Notes: a model not told the origin generated them from the sequence alone. DNA of 64,000 bases from Streptosporangiaceae bacterium (GCA_019239975.1 JAFAZE010000162.1:33692-97691), one strand, 5' to 3'; shown: positions 14,876 to 25,037, counted from the first letter of the stretch. Numbers and translations are program-made.

Positions 14876-15925
14876 TCACGATACCCCGGAACCCTCGCCG
14901 TGGTAGCCGGATATCCACTCGTCGACGCGCCGCCACCAGTCGTACAGCCACGTCACCTGTTCCTCGTGCCCCAGGGAGCGCGGCACCTCACCGGCCGGCA
15001 CCCGCCACCACCTGGCGCGCACCACCTCGGTCAGCGGCAGGTTCCGCCAGACGTCGCCGGCGGTCACCAGCTTGTCCAGCCCCGCGTGCGCCACGAAGAT
15101 CACGTCGGCCTCCGGGCAGCTCTCGATCGCCGCCAGCGCCCCGCTGGCCCGCGGCGGCAGCAGGTTGGGCATGTCCCGCGCGCGTGCGGCCAGATCACGC
15201 CGGCCTCCCGATTCCAGCCGGCGGATGGCGCGGCGCCACCGGCCCGGCGTCCAGTTGCCGCCTTCGGGGAACAGAACGAGCGCGTCCTTGGGCCCCAGCC
15301 CCCGCGCCAGCCGCCTGATCTCCGCCACGGAGACCTTGCCGCCGGTCCTGCGGGGCTGGATGAACGCGTTCGGCAGCCGGTTGCCCACGACGTCGACGCT
15401 GGGATCGAGCTGCATCGACGCCTTCATGACGACGCGGGGCCGGCGTCCGTACACGCTGAGCAGATGACGGGCGAGCAGGAACGAGTCGCCTGGCCCGGCG
15501 TGCCTGCTGAACACGAGGACCGGGCGGGCCAGCCGGGCGGCCTGTTCCGCCGCGGTGAGCTCCGGCTCCTCGACCTCGACCCGCAACCCGAACGTCTCGC
15601 TGGCGGCCCGGTACACCCGGTCGAGGAACCAGCGCATGACCGCGTAGTGCCGGTCCTGGTACGGCTCGGTGTGCAGCCGTCCGCCGAATCCGCTCGCGAC
15701 CCACAGGGCCAGGCACATGAACAGCGCCAGGGTCTCCGACATGAGCCAGACCAGCGCGAACGAGAGCAGGCGCAGGCTCCGCGTCCGGTCCCGCCGCGAC
15801 AGCCCGGCCAGGCCCAGCACCCGTGTCATCAGCGCCAGCAGCGGATACAGCACCGCGAGGGCGACCGCGATGACCATCACCAGCGGCGCGAGCACGAGCC
15901 GCCGTACCACCCTGGGTGGGAGCAT
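14876..15925 (-). CDS. 1-acylglycerol-3-phosphate acyltransferase-like membrane protein
   Basis: 349 residues. Two N-terminal membrane segments (about 8-35 and 55-78) precede a PlsC-like domain. Motif I is FSRHAGPGD (H-x4-D) near residue 144, and motif III is LFPEGGNWTPGR near 217. It would transfer an acyl chain to a lysolipid at the inner membrane face. The ATG at 15925 is preceded by GGGAGGGG; the open frame continuing to 16603 is a shadow of the next gene. It lies downstream of a patatin-type lipase on the same strand, so the pair may remodel acyl chains (deacylate, then reacylate). Confidence 0.85.
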   Translation of the reverse strand: MLPPRVVRRLVLAPLVMVIAVALAVLYPLLALMTRVLGLAGLSRRDRTRSLRLLSFALVWLMSETLALFMCLALWVASGFGGRLHTEPYQDRHYAVMRWFLDRVYRAASETFGLRVEVEEPELTAAEQAARLARPVLVFSRHAGPGDSFLLARHLLSVYGRRPRVVMKASMQLDPSVDVVGNRLPNAFIQPRRTGGKVSVAEIRRLARGLGPKDALVLFPEGGNWTPGRWRRAIRRLESGGRRDLAARARDMPNLLPPRASGALAAIESCPEADVIFVAHAGLDKLVTAGDVWRNLPLTEVVRARWWRVPAGEVPRSLGHEEQVTWLYDWWRRVDEWISGYHGEGSGVS

Positions 15926-15960
15926 GGGCCCCTCCCGTCGCCGAGCCGCTCCGCTCGCGA

Positions 15961-16785
15961 TCAGCCGCGGGCTGTCCTGGCAAGATAGCTCACGGTCGCG
16001 GTATACGCACGTTCGATGCTCCGGCCGACCTTGGCCCTGTCCCGGTAGCGGAACTGGGACAGCCCGGGGGGTAGCCGGTCCCCGCCGGTGGGCAGCACAT
16101 GGACGCGCACGCCATCCGGCAGCGCCGCCATCTCCTCGTGGAACCGGTGCCGGCGCGCGATCTCGAACGCGACGAGCCCGACCTCCCACGGGCGGCTGGG
16201 CACGGCGAGCGGGCTCTCGATCCGGCCGGCGTGCAGCACGTAGATGGAGGTCGCGCCCAGCGCGGCGGCCCGCCCGAGGGGGATGGAGTCGACCAGGCCG
16301 CCGTCGAAGTAGTGCTTTCCGCCGATCTCGGCGGGCGGCAGCAGACCGGGCACGGCGCACGACGCGACCACGGCCGGCACGACCGGCCCGCTGCTGAACC
16401 AGCGCGCGGCCGCCTCCTCGATGCTGGCCGCCACGCAGTGGAACGGCAGCTCCAGGTCGCGGAAGTCGGCGCCGGGAAACGCGGCGTCCAGGACCCGGCG
16501 CAGCGGCTCGGCCGAGTGCAGGTGCGTGCCGGAGCGCGCCAGCCGCGCGGCGCGCGCCGGCAGGTTCTCGCTGAAGGCCAGGCGCAGCGAATCGCCCTGC
16601 CACATCTCGCCGAGCCGTGCCGCCGCTCCCTCCGGGTCGGCGGCCACGAACACGCCGTTGAGAGCGCCCACCGACGTGCCCACCACCAGGTCGGGCCGGA
16701 TGCCGGCTTCGGCCAGCGCGCGGAGCATCCCGACCTCGTGGGCGCCGAGCAGGCCGCCGCCGCCCAGTACGAACGCTGTCGTCAC
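15961..16785 (-). CDS. Patatin-like phospholipase
   Basis: 274 residues. FVLGGGGLLGAHEVGML supplies the glycine-rich oxyanion loop, GTSVG (near residue 37) the catalytic Ser nucleophile, and DGGLVDSIP (near residue 166) the Asp of the Ser-Asp dyad. A conserved SCAVPGLLPP lies between them. It is predicted to be a cytosolic, membrane-associated acylhydrolase with no signal peptide. It is about 35 bp upstream of the acyltransferase gene and probably co-transcribed with it. Confidence 0.9.
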   Translation of the reverse strand: MTTAFVLGGGGLLGAHEVGMLRALAEAGIRPDLVVGTSVGALNGVFVAADPEGAAARLGEMWQGDSLRLAFSENLPARAARLARSGTHLHSAEPLRRVLDAAFPGADFRDLELPFHCVAASIEEAAARWFSSGPVVPAVVASCAVPGLLPPAEIGGKHYFDGGLVDSIPLGRAAALGATSIYVLHAGRIESPLAVPSRPWEVGLVAFEIARRHRFHEEMAALPDGVRVHVLPTGGDRLPPGLSQFRYRDRAKVGRSIERAYTATVSYLARTARG

Positions 16786-17016
16786 GCGAACCTACCCGGG
16801 GCCGGCCTTGTGCACCTGGATCTTCGGGCCGGGAGCGCCGCCGCGCGGCGGCCCGTGAATCCGCCGCACACCAGGCCGCCGCCCGCCATCCCGCCTCCTC
16901 ATGCTGCCCCGCCGCACCGGCAGCCCTCGCAATTTTTTACCGAACGGACGCTGGTGACCCCGACAACGATAACCGCTGCCCGGGTACCGGCGGCTCGCGG
17001 CGGGTAAGCACACGTC

Positions 17017-18483
17017 GTGGACCGGCTGGCTGACTACCGGCGCAAACGTGACGCGTCGCGCACGCCCGAGCCGGTGCCGGCCGCGGACTCCGGGCCAGAA
17101 GCCGGCGCCGGCGACGAGGACCGGCACGCGGGCGATGCCGGCGCCCCCCTTCCGAGGTTTGTCGTGCAGGAGCACCACGCGCGCCGGCTGCACTGGGATT
17201 TCCGGCTGGAGCGAGACGGCGTGCTGGTTTCCTGGGCGCTCCCGAAGGGGGTGCCCGACGACCCGGCGGTGAATCACCTCGCGGTGCACACCGAGGACCA
17301 CCCGCTGGAATACGGCGGCTTCGAGGGCCGGATCCCGCGGGGGGAGTACGGCGCGGGCAGCGTCACGATCTGGGATCACGGTACCTACGAGACCGGGAAG
17401 TGGGACGACCGCGAGGTCAAGGTCGTGCTGCACGGGCAGCGGCTGTCCGGCGGGTACGTGCTTTTCCGCACCGGCAACGGGTGGATGATTCACCGGGAGC
17501 GAATGCCACTGCCCGTTCGGCTGATACCAATGCTCGCCACCACCAGCAGGCAGCCGCCCACGGACGGTCAGTGGGCACTGGAGATGAAATGGGACGGCGT
17601 GCGCGCGCTCGCCTTCATCGAGGGCGGCCGGCCGCGGCTGGTGTCCCGGACCAGCCGTGACATCACGCAGGCGTACCCCGAGCTGGCCGGGATGGGCACC
17701 GCCATCGGGCACAGGCAGGTGCTGCTCGACGGGGAGATCGTCGCGTTCGGCGACGGGGGCTGGCCGGAGTTCGAGGCGCTGCAGCAGCGGATCCATGTCA
17801 CCTCGGCCGCGCAGGCGGCACGGCTCGCCACCGAGAACCCCGTCACCTACCTGGCGTTCGACCTGCTGCAGCTGGACGGGCGGCCGCTGATGGGCCGGCC
17901 GTACAGCGAACGGCGGGAGATGCTCGAGGACCTCATGCCGAACGGGCCCTACTGGCAGTGCCCGCCCGTTTTCCCCGGTGATGACTTCGCCGCCGTGCGG
18001 GCCGCGTCCGTCGAGCACGGGCTGGAGGGTGTGGTCGCCAAGCGGCTGGATTCGCGCTATGAGCCCGGTGAGCGCACGGGAAGCTGGCGGAAGATCAAGA
18101 ACTCGCTCCGCCAGGAGGTTGTCGTCGCGGGGTGGAAGCCGGGCAAGGGCAACCGGGCCGGGCAGATCGGCTCGCTGCTGGTCGGCATCAACACGCCACA
18201 CGGGACACCGAAGGGCCTGGTCTACGCCGGGCACGTCGGTACCGGGTTCACCGTGGCGACGCTGCGCATGCTGGGCGAGAGGCTGGCGCCGCTGCGCCGC
18301 CGGGACAGCCCGTTCACCGGGCCGGTGCCGCCGGAGCATGCGCGGCCCGCCGTCTGGGTAGAGCCACGGCTGGTGATCGACGTGACGTTCGAGGGCTGGA
18401 CCCGGGCGGGCCGGATGCGCGCCCCGGCGTACAAGGGCCTGCGCGGGGACAAGGATCCCGCCGAGGTGGTGAGGGAGCCGTGA
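17017..18483 (+). CDS. ligD: LigD-type ATP-dependent DNA ligase (PE-LIG architecture)
   Basis: 488 residues. The 3'-phosphoesterase domain (about 46-165) has FVVQEHHARRLHWDFRLE, then WALPKG and GEYGAGSV. The ligase domain starts near 170; its nucleotidyl motif is EMKWDGVR with the adenylated Lys near 190, then LLDGEIVAF, EGVVAKR and SWRKIKN, followed by an OB domain to the end. It would seal breaks in non-homologous end joining with Ku. No polymerase domain is attached; a collapsed one follows at 18487. No ku gene is in the window. The GTG at 17017 is the first good start after the promoter gap. Confidence 0.92.
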   Translation: MDRLADYRRKRDASRTPEPVPAADSGPEAGAGDEDRHAGDAGAPLPRFVVQEHHARRLHWDFRLERDGVLVSWALPKGVPDDPAVNHLAVHTEDHPLEYGGFEGRIPRGEYGAGSVTIWDHGTYETGKWDDREVKVVLHGQRLSGGYVLFRTGNGWMIHRERMPLPVRLIPMLATTSRQPPTDGQWALEMKWDGVRALAFIEGGRPRLVSRTSRDITQAYPELAGMGTAIGHRQVLLDGEIVAFGDGGWPEFEALQQRIHVTSAAQAARLATENPVTYLAFDLLQLDGRPLMGRPYSERREMLEDLMPNGPYWQCPPVFPGDDFAAVRAASVEHGLEGVVAKRLDSRYEPGERTGSWRKIKNSLRQEVVVAGWKPGKGNRAGQIGSLLVGINTPHGTPKGLVYAGHVGTGFTVATLRMLGERLAPLRRRDSPFTGPVPPEHARPAVWVEPRLVIDVTFEGWTRAGRMRAPAYKGLRGDKDPAEVVREP

Positions 18484-18486
18484 CGC

Positions 18487-18816
18487 GTGGCCGACGATAA
18501 GGTCGCCGTCCAGGCGGACGGCAGAACGCTCGTGCTCACCAACCTCCACTGGAGCCAGAACAACGGCTCCAAGACGACGGTCGCGCCGTACTCGCTGCGC
18601 GCCAGGGACCGGCCCACGGTATCCACCCCGGTCACGTGGGAGGAGGCCGGGGCCTGCCGGAGGGTGAGTGACCTGGTGTTCACCGCCGACGAGGTCCCGG
18701 AGCGCGTGGATGCGCTGGGGGACCTGTTCGCCCCGCTGCTCAGGTCGGCGGGGCGTCCCCGCGGCGCCCGGCGAGCAGGAGCAGGGCGCAGGCGGCCGGC
18801 GTCGAGTCGTCCATGA
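18487..18816 (+). pseudogene. LigD polymerase domain with internal deletion
   Basis: The first 20 residues (VAVQADGRTLVLTNL) match the very start of LigD polymerase domains, which normally continue DKVLYP. They run straight into HWSQNN-KTTVAPYSLR--RPTVSTPVTWEE--ACR--DLVFTADEV...LFAPLL, the domain's extreme C-terminus. About 190 residues in between, including the catalytic Asp pair and His, are missing; the junction is near 18547. After LFAPLL (18741) the frame runs into unrelated sequence. It begins 3 bp after the ligase stop. It is probably an inactive relic, translated or not. Confidence 0.75.
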
Positions 18817-18901
18817 TGCGGCCCGGTACTCCCCGGCGATGTCCGGTTCCACGCGAACGTTGTGCCCCGGCACTGTCGGTGCCTGTTCCTACCATCGGGC
18901 C

Positions 18902-19756
18902 ATGGATCAGGTTCGTGCTCCGCTGGCACCGTCCGCGGTGTGCGGCGCCGGGACCGGGCGCGCCGCGACCTGGGCCGTCCTGCGCGGACGGCTCCGCCAG
19001 GAGGACCTGCCGCTCTGCGTGCGGGGGCCCGCGGCCTGCCGTGTCTGCCGGGGACCGGTCAGCCCGGGCTGCGCGCGCTGTTTTCAGTGTGACCGGCATC
19101 ACCGGGAGGGCGCCGGGCTGCTCGCGGACGCGGTGGTGCCGGTCGCGTACGCCGTGCGGGGCGGCCGCCTGGCGGACGACCTGTGGCGCTACAAGTCGGC
19201 GGTGCCCGGCGCCGCCGCGGCGCGGGCACGGCTGCGCGCGCTGCTGCTGGTGTTCCTGCGGGACCACGGGGAATGCGTCTGGCGGGAGGCGGGGATGCCC
19301 GGCCCTGGCCTGGTCGCGGTGGTGCCGAGCGGCGGGGGCCGGCCCGGCCCGCACCCGCTGCGGGATCTCGCCCTGCCCTACCTGTCGCTGCCGGTGGCCG
19401 GTCTTTCCGTCCGTCCGGAGGCGGCCGCGCGCGGCCGCGATGTCAGCGTCACGTGGCTGCGGTCCGGCCGCCGGGTGAGCGGGGCCAGCGTGCTGCTGAT
19501 CGAGGACACCTGGGTGTCCGGCGGCAGCGCCCAGTCCGCCGCCGCGGCACTGAAGGCGGCCGGCGCGGCGCGAGTGGCCGTCGTCGTGCTCGGGCGCCAT
19601 CTCAATCCGGCGGATCCGCTTTCCGCGCGGCTGGTGTCCTCGCTGCGCACCCGTCATCCGTGGCTGGCCACGTGCGCGGTTCATCCGGACAGGACCGGCG
19701 CCGCGCCCAGCACGGCGCCGGCCGGCGCGCCCGCGCCCGCGGCTCCCGGTCAATAA
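18902..19756 (+). CDS. ComF-like phosphoribosyltransferase family protein
   Basis: 284 residues. A Cys cluster near residues 39-62 (CRVCRGPVSPGCARCFQC) may bind zinc. A segment with RGGRLADDLWRYKS resembles the ComF core, and VLLIEDTWVSGGSAQSAA near 200 is the PRPP-binding loop of type I PRTases. ComF proteins take part in DNA uptake in other bacteria; the actinobacterial role is unproven. The C-terminus is a Pro/Ala-rich tail. The ATG at 18902 is the first start after the polymerase relic. The gene ends nine bases before nth. Confidence 0.75.
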   Translation: MDQVRAPLAPSAVCGAGTGRAATWAVLRGRLRQEDLPLCVRGPAACRVCRGPVSPGCARCFQCDRHHREGAGLLADAVVPVAYAVRGGRLADDLWRYKSAVPGAAAARARLRALLLVFLRDHGECVWREAGMPGPGLVAVVPSGGGRPGPHPLRDLALPYLSLPVAGLSVRPEAAARGRDVSVTWLRSGRRVSGASVLLIEDTWVSGGSAQSAAAALKAAGAARVAVVVLGRHLNPADPLSARLVSSLRTRHPWLATCAVHPDRTGAAPSTAPAGAPAPAAPGQ

Positions 19757-19765
19757 GCTTGATGG

Positions 19766-20469
<704 letters not shown>

Positions 20470-20473
<4 letters not shown>

Positions 20474-21132
20474 CCGGGGACGGTGACCCGGCCGCCGTCA
20501 TGAACGCCAGCGAGGTGCCGGAATGGCTAAGGGACCTCGCGGCGGCGGCCGCCCGGATGGACGTGCCGCCCGCGATACGGCCGCCCGAGCTGGGCGGCCG
20601 TCCGTCCGCCGTGCTCGTGCTCTTCGCCGACGGCCCGTCGGGCCCGGACCTGCTGTTCATTCAGCGGAGCCAGGGCCTGCGCAGGCACCCCGGCCAGCCC
20701 GCGTTTCCGGGCGGGGCGATCGAGGACGGCGACGCGGGTCCGATCGCGGCCGCGCTGCGCGAGGCGGCCGAGGAGACCGGCCTGGACCCGCACGGCGTCG
20801 AGGTGCTCGGCGCGCTTCCCGAGCTGTTCATCCCGCGGAGCGGATTCCGGGTAACGCCCGTGCTCGCGTGGTGGCGGGAGCCGTGCGCGGTGGGACCGGT
20901 GGACATCGGGGAGGTCGCCGCCGTCGAGCGGATCGCCGTCGCCGAGCTGGCCGATCCGCGCAGCAGGCTCATGGTGCGCGGGCCCAGCGGGCGTGCCGCG
21001 CCCGCGTTCAGGGTGCGGTCGATGCTCATCTGGGGGTTCACGGCCGCGCTTGCCGACCGGCTGCTCGCGCTCGCTGGATGGGAGCTGCCGTGGGACGCGA
21101 CGAACGTGCGGGAGCTGTCCGAGGGAGCATGA
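20470..21132 (+). CDS. NUDIX hydrolase, CoA-pyrophosphatase-like
   Basis: 220 residues. A NUDIX box, G-x5-E-x7-REUxEExGU, is clear: GGAIEDGDAGPIAAALREA then AEETGL near residues 80-102. LRRHPGQPAFPGG just before it is typical of CoA pyrophosphatases (NudL/YeaB group), which cleave CoA or related dinucleotides. The GTG start at 20470 overlaps the nth stop, so translation is coupled. It lies upstream of marP in an order shared with mycobacteria. Confidence 0.88.
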
Positions 21133-21216
21133 CGCTCTGCTTACGGTTCCGTGCCGCACGCCGGTGCCGGGGCGATCCCAGCTTCACCATCCGGCGGCAC
21201 CGGATACCGTGGGACC

Positions 21217-22407
21217 GTGCGCGCGGACCTCCTCGACCTGGCCCTGATCGTGGTTGCCGTCGCATTCGCGGTCTCCGGTTACCGGCAGGGGTTCATCGTC
21301 GGGACGCTGAGCTTCATCGGCTTCCTCGGCGGCGCCGTACTCGGCGCCCAGTTCGGCCCGGGCATCTCCCGGGCGCTCGTCGGAGGCCAGACACAGCAGG
21401 ATGTCGTGGCCGTCATTCTGCTCGTCAGCGGCGCGATCATCGGGCAGTTCGTCGCGTCCTCCATCGGGACCGCGATGCGCTCCACGATGACCGGGCGGTC
21501 CACGACGGCCCTCGACTCCGTCGGCGGCTCGGCCGTCAGCGTGCTTTCCGTGCTGCTGATCGCGTGGGCGATCGGATCCGTGCTGACCGCGTCCCCGTTC
21601 CCCGTCGTCGTGCAGCAGGTCGACAACTCCGCGGTGCTGCGCACGATGGACAGGATCATGCCGTCGCCCGCCAAGACGATGTTCTCCGATTTCCGCAGAA
21701 TGCTCGCGAGCGGGCCGTTCCCGCAGGTGTTCAGCGGTATCGGCTCGGCCCGCCTGCTGTCGGTGCCCGCGCCCGACCAGGCGGTGCTGAACTCGCCCGC
21801 CTTCCTGGACGCGCGCAGCCGGGTGGTCAAGGTCCGCGGGACGGCGACCAGTTGCGACCGCAGCATCGAGGGCTCCGGGTTCGTCTACTCGCCCGGCCAC
21901 GTGCTCACCAACGCTCACGTCGTGGCCGGGGTGACGCAGGGGCCGGCGGTGACCACGGACACCGGGGTCACCTTCCAGGCCCAGGTGGTCTTCTATGACC
22001 CGCAGGTGGACGTCGCCGTGCTGTACGTCCCGGGCCTCAACATGACGCCGCTGCGGTTCGCCGGGCAGGCGAATCCGGGCGCGGACGCGGTGGTCGCCGG
22101 GTACCCGCTCAACCATTCCTTCACCGCCGTCGCCGCGCGGATCGGCCAGATCCAGCAGGCCGAAGGCCCGGACATCTACCAGACCGGCCAGGTGGACCGG
22201 CAGATCTACGAGATCAGGGCCGTCGTGGAGCCGGGCAACTCGGGCGGCCCCCTGCTCAGCTCCGACGGCACCGTCTACGGGATGGTGTTCGCCGCGGCGG
22301 TCGGCGTGTCAGACACCGGGTTCGCGCTGACCTCGGCGGAGGTGGCCGCCGACGCCACCGCCGGGGCGAGGTCCACGGTGCCGGTCTCGACCCAGGGCTG
22401 CGACTAG
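21217..22407 (+). CDS. marP: MarP-family membrane serine protease
   Basis: 396 residues. The N-terminal 130 residues form about four membrane segments (CvpA-like; LLDLALIVVAVAFAVSGYRQGF starts the first). The periplasmic-side trypsin-like domain has His in TNAHVV (near 231), Asp in DPQVDVAVL (near 264), and Ser in EPGNSGGPL (near 341). Cys near residues 211 and 395 could form the stabilising disulfide known from Mycobacterium MarP, a protease needed for acid resistance and cell-wall enzyme processing. The GTG at 21217 starts directly before the first membrane helix. It converges on the DUF309 gene. Confidence 0.9.
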   Translation: MRADLLDLALIVVAVAFAVSGYRQGFIVGTLSFIGFLGGAVLGAQFGPGISRALVGGQTQQDVVAVILLVSGAIIGQFVASSIGTAMRSTMTGRSTTALDSVGGSAVSVLSVLLIAWAIGSVLTASPFPVVVQQVDNSAVLRTMDRIMPSPAKTMFSDFRRMLASGPFPQVFSGIGSARLLSVPAPDQAVLNSPAFLDARSRVVKVRGTATSCDRSIEGSGFVYSPGHVLTNAHVVAGVTQGPAVTTDTGVTFQAQVVFYDPQVDVAVLYVPGLNMTPLRFAGQANPGADAVVAGYPLNHSFTAVAARIGQIQQAEGPDIYQTGQVDRQIYEIRAVVEPGNSGGPLLSSDGTVYGMVFAAAVGVSDTGFALTSAEVAADATAGARSTVPVSTQGCD

Positions 22408-22476
22408 CCCGCCCGGCGAGCGCCGCCCGGCGAGCGCCGCCCGCGGAAACTCGCGGCCGCCGGATGCGCCCGGTCC

Positions 22477-22974
22477 TCAGGTGGGACGCAGCGGCAGGCG
22501 GAAGCCTGGCTCCGGGATCGCGGCGAGCCCTTCGGCCGCTATCCGCGCGGATAGCTGCTCGGCGCCGGCCACCACCCCGGCCACGTCGATACCGTACGGG
22601 CCGCCGCCGGGCCCCGGCCCGGCGGCCTGATACGTGCGGACGCGCTGCGCGCCGCGGCGCAGCAGGGCCGCCGCGCCTTTGGCGTTGCCCCGGCGGGCGT
22701 GCGTGAGCCCGACCGCGATCTGCGCCAGCCCCTGCCACAGGTCCCGCTCCCGCTCAGGCGCCGCCTTCCACGCCGCCTCGAGCACCTCGTGGGCGTGGAA
22801 CGGGCGGCCGGCGAGCAGCAGCTCGTCGGCGAGCGCGGCCGCCTCGGCGGGACCGAGGGCCAGATCGTCCGGCATTCCCGGCTCGCCCGCCGACGAGCGC
22901 GGCAGCGGCCGGCCCAGCGCGTCGCGCGGCCGTGCGTTCCGCGGCCTTCCCGCCTGATCCCTGTCCCGGCTCAT
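22477..22974 (-). CDS. DUF309 family protein
   Basis: 165 residues. The core FHAHEVLEAAWKAAPERERDLWQGLAQIAVGLTHARRGN is the DUF309 signature (compare HEvlE.W...R...QGLIQ.Aaa..h...gn), a small all-helical, TPR-like fold with no known activity. The N-terminal 35 residues are basic and disordered. It is last in a three-gene minus-strand run with the EphE-like hydrolase and the holin-like protein. Confidence 0.85.
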   Translation of the reverse strand: MSRDRDQAGRPRNARPRDALGRPLPRSSAGEPGMPDDLALGPAEAAALADELLLAGRPFHAHEVLEAAWKAAPERERDLWQGLAQIAVGLTHARRGNAKGAAALLRRGAQRVRTYQAAGPGPGGGPYGIDVAGVVAGAEQLSARIAAEGLAAIPEPGFRLPLRPT

Positions 22975-22983
22975 CGCCGGCGT

Positions 22984-23907
22984 TCAGCGCTCCGGCTCCG
23001 GGTCGGCCAGCCAGCCGCGAAGCTCGGTGTCGAAGGTGACCGGCCGTTCCTCGTGCGGGAAATGGCCTGCGCCGTCGATCACCTTCCAGCGGTACGGCGC
23101 CTCCACGTACCGGCCGGCGCCCCGCGCGGTCCTCGGCGGCACGCACGGGTCCAGCGCGCCCTGCAGGTGCAGGGTCGGCGCCTGGATCGGCGCCCGCATG
23201 TGCCGGGCGTACCGGAGCCCGTCGGGCCGCAGCCCGCTGCGGACGAACCAGCGCTGGTACTCGAGCGCGGAGTGGGCGACCGAGGGGATGCGCATCGCGC
23301 GGCGGTAGGTGCGCTCGGCTTCGGAGTCCGGCCATCCGGGGGCGGACCATTCGGCGAGTATCCGGCCGACGCGGGAGGCGCCGTCGCGCAGCAGCTGGCG
23401 CTCGGGAAACAGCGGGAGCTGGAACGCCGGCGGGTAGCCGCTGCGGCGCCCCTGCCCGAGCGGATCGCCGAAGATCGCCGCGCGCATCCGCCGGGGATGC
23501 CCCATCGACACCACGGCGAGGCGCCGGACCGCCTTCGGAAAGTAGGAGGCGAGCGTCCACGCGACCAGGGCGCCCCAGTCGTGGCCGACCACGATGGCGT
23601 TCGCCTCGCCGAGCGCGCGGATCAGCCCGGCGGCGTCGGCCGCCGCGGTGACCAGGTCGTAGCCGCGCGGCGGCTTGTCGCTTCCGCCGTAGCCTCTCAG
23701 GTCCGCGGCCACGGCCCGGTAGCCGGCCGGCGGCAGCGTCTCGAGCTGGCGGCGCCACGCCCACCAGAATTCCGGGAATCCGTGGAGCAGCAGAACCAGC
23801 GGGCCGTCCCCGCTTTCCGCGACGTGGAAACGGGTGCCGTTGGCGCTCACCGAGCGGTGCGTCCAGGGCCCGCTGATCTGGACGGCGGAGTCGCCGGCCA
23901 CGGCCAT
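22984..23907 (-). CDS. EphE-like alpha/beta hydrolase (epoxide hydrolase)
   Basis: 307 residues. The oxyanion motif is HGFPEFWWAW, followed by VAADLRGYGGSDKP; the nucleophile Asp sits in VVGHDWGALVAW, a late Asp in GALDPCVP, and the catalytic His in GAGHFPHEE. An Asp nucleophile indicates epoxide hydrolase or haloalkane dehalogenase chemistry. In Mycobacterium tuberculosis ephE also lies beside marP, which supports the ortholog call. The ATG at 23907 has GAGGTG upstream; GTG at 23916 is possible. It follows the upstream gene's stop almost immediately. Confidence 0.88.
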   Translation of the reverse strand: MAVAGDSAVQISGPWTHRSVSANGTRFHVAESGDGPLVLLLHGFPEFWWAWRRQLETLPPAGYRAVAADLRGYGGSDKPPRGYDLVTAAADAAGLIRALGEANAIVVGHDWGALVAWTLASYFPKAVRRLAVVSMGHPRRMRAAIFGDPLGQGRRSGYPPAFQLPLFPERQLLRDGASRVGRILAEWSAPGWPDSEAERTYRRAMRIPSVAHSALEYQRWFVRSGLRPDGLRYARHMRAPIQAPTLHLQGALDPCVPPRTARGAGRYVEAPYRWKVIDGAGHFPHEERPVTFDTELRGWLADPEPER

Positions 23908-23917
23908 CGCGGTCACC

Positions 23918-24403
23918 TCACCGCGACGGGCGGCCGGCGATCTGCGCCCGGTCCTCGGCCGCTGCCACGGCTCGCCCGTCTTCGCCCTGCTCCTTGGCAC
24001 GGCGAAGCATGGCCACGTCCTCGGCCACGGTCTTCCTGGTCCTGCGCATCCCGGAGAACTTCCGCAGTACCAGCCGCGCCACGAACGCCGCGACCGCCGC
24101 CAGCACGGCGACGGTGAGCGCCACCCACAGAAACGCCCCCCACAGGCCGCCGGGCGCCCCGACCGCGTACAGGCCGTAGGCGTAGGCGAAGCAGAGGAGC
24201 ACCAGGATGAGGCACCCGGCGAAGGCGCAGAACCCGAAGAGCGCTCCGGACACGGCGGCGCGCTGCACGTCGCCCCGCAGCTCGCGTTTAGCCAGGCTGA
24301 TCTCGTACCGCATCAGCTGCGAGACATCTTTGGCCGCCTGGGCCACGAGATCGCCAAGCGATTTGTCGCCGCTGACGGCGTCGGGCGTTCCGCTGCGGAC
24401 CAT
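23918..24403 (-). CDS. Phage-holin-superfamily-III-like membrane protein
   Basis: 161 residues. An N-terminal amphipathic helix region (KSLGDLVAQAAKDVSQLMRYE, then ISLAKRELRGD) is followed by two membrane helices (about 58-82 and 92-115) and a charged coiled C-terminus. This is the 'phage holin family' protein (PF07332-like) found next to ephE/marP in actinobacterial chromosomes. It is probably a structural envelope protein, not a phage holin. The ATG at 24403 is preceded by GGAGAGGG and fits the family's start; the frame is open upstream to 24568. Confidence 0.8.
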   Translation of the reverse strand: MVRSGTPDAVSGDKSLGDLVAQAAKDVSQLMRYEISLAKRELRGDVQRAAVSGALFGFCAFAGCLILVLLCFAYAYGLYAVGAPGGLWGAFLWVALTVAVLAAVAAFVARLVLRKFSGMRRTRKTVAEDVAMLRRAKEQGEDGRAVAAAEDRAQIAGRPSR

Positions 24404-25037
24404 CAAGCCCTCTCCAATCATGCGGGCGCCGGCCGGCGCGGCGCCCCTTGCCCCCATAAACCTGGCTCTACCCTGGCTGGCGCGCGCCGCAACAACGGAA
24501 CGCGGCAACCCCCGTCGGCGGATCGTCTGTCTAAGGCTAACGCCAGTGATCGTCATCATCGCCGGCATCCCGCTGCTGGCCGGATGTTTCGCGGCTTCAG
24601 TCCGCGCTTCCTGTCCGGGAAGCCGTCTTCACGCCATTGCGCCCTGCCACATTAGCCCCAATGGCTGCGCTCGTGCCCGTACTTCCCTCGGCATCCCTGT
24701 TGCGCCGTCGGCTTTGGGTCGCCATTCCACGAAACACGCTGCGTATTAGGCAACAGTACGGCAATGACGCCGAATTGTGACATCACGATCCAGTTTCGGT
24801 CCGGCGATGCCTGTAACGCTTCCGCAACACCCGACGATGGAACCTTGCGATCGCCAGCATGCGAGTGGCTGGGAATGGCGCCGCCGGGCGGCTGGCGAGA
24901 GTGAGCGGGGGCAAAAGTGAACGACGTGACAAGTGTGAATGATGGGACAGGAGCGCTGTTTGACTATGAGTGACCGCTGTGACAGCAGTGATCAACGGTG
25001 CAGTAGTTAACTGAGTGCAAGTACGCGGACCCGAAGT

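Noticed and set aside
14876..16603. A 575-residue acyltransferase fusion
   Set aside because: The extra N-terminal 225 residues are antisense/shifted frame of the patatin gene and have no family character.
23918..24403. Prophage remnant (holin)
   Set aside because: This holin-superfamily protein is a normal chromosomal neighbour of ephE/marP in actinobacteria; no other phage gene is present.
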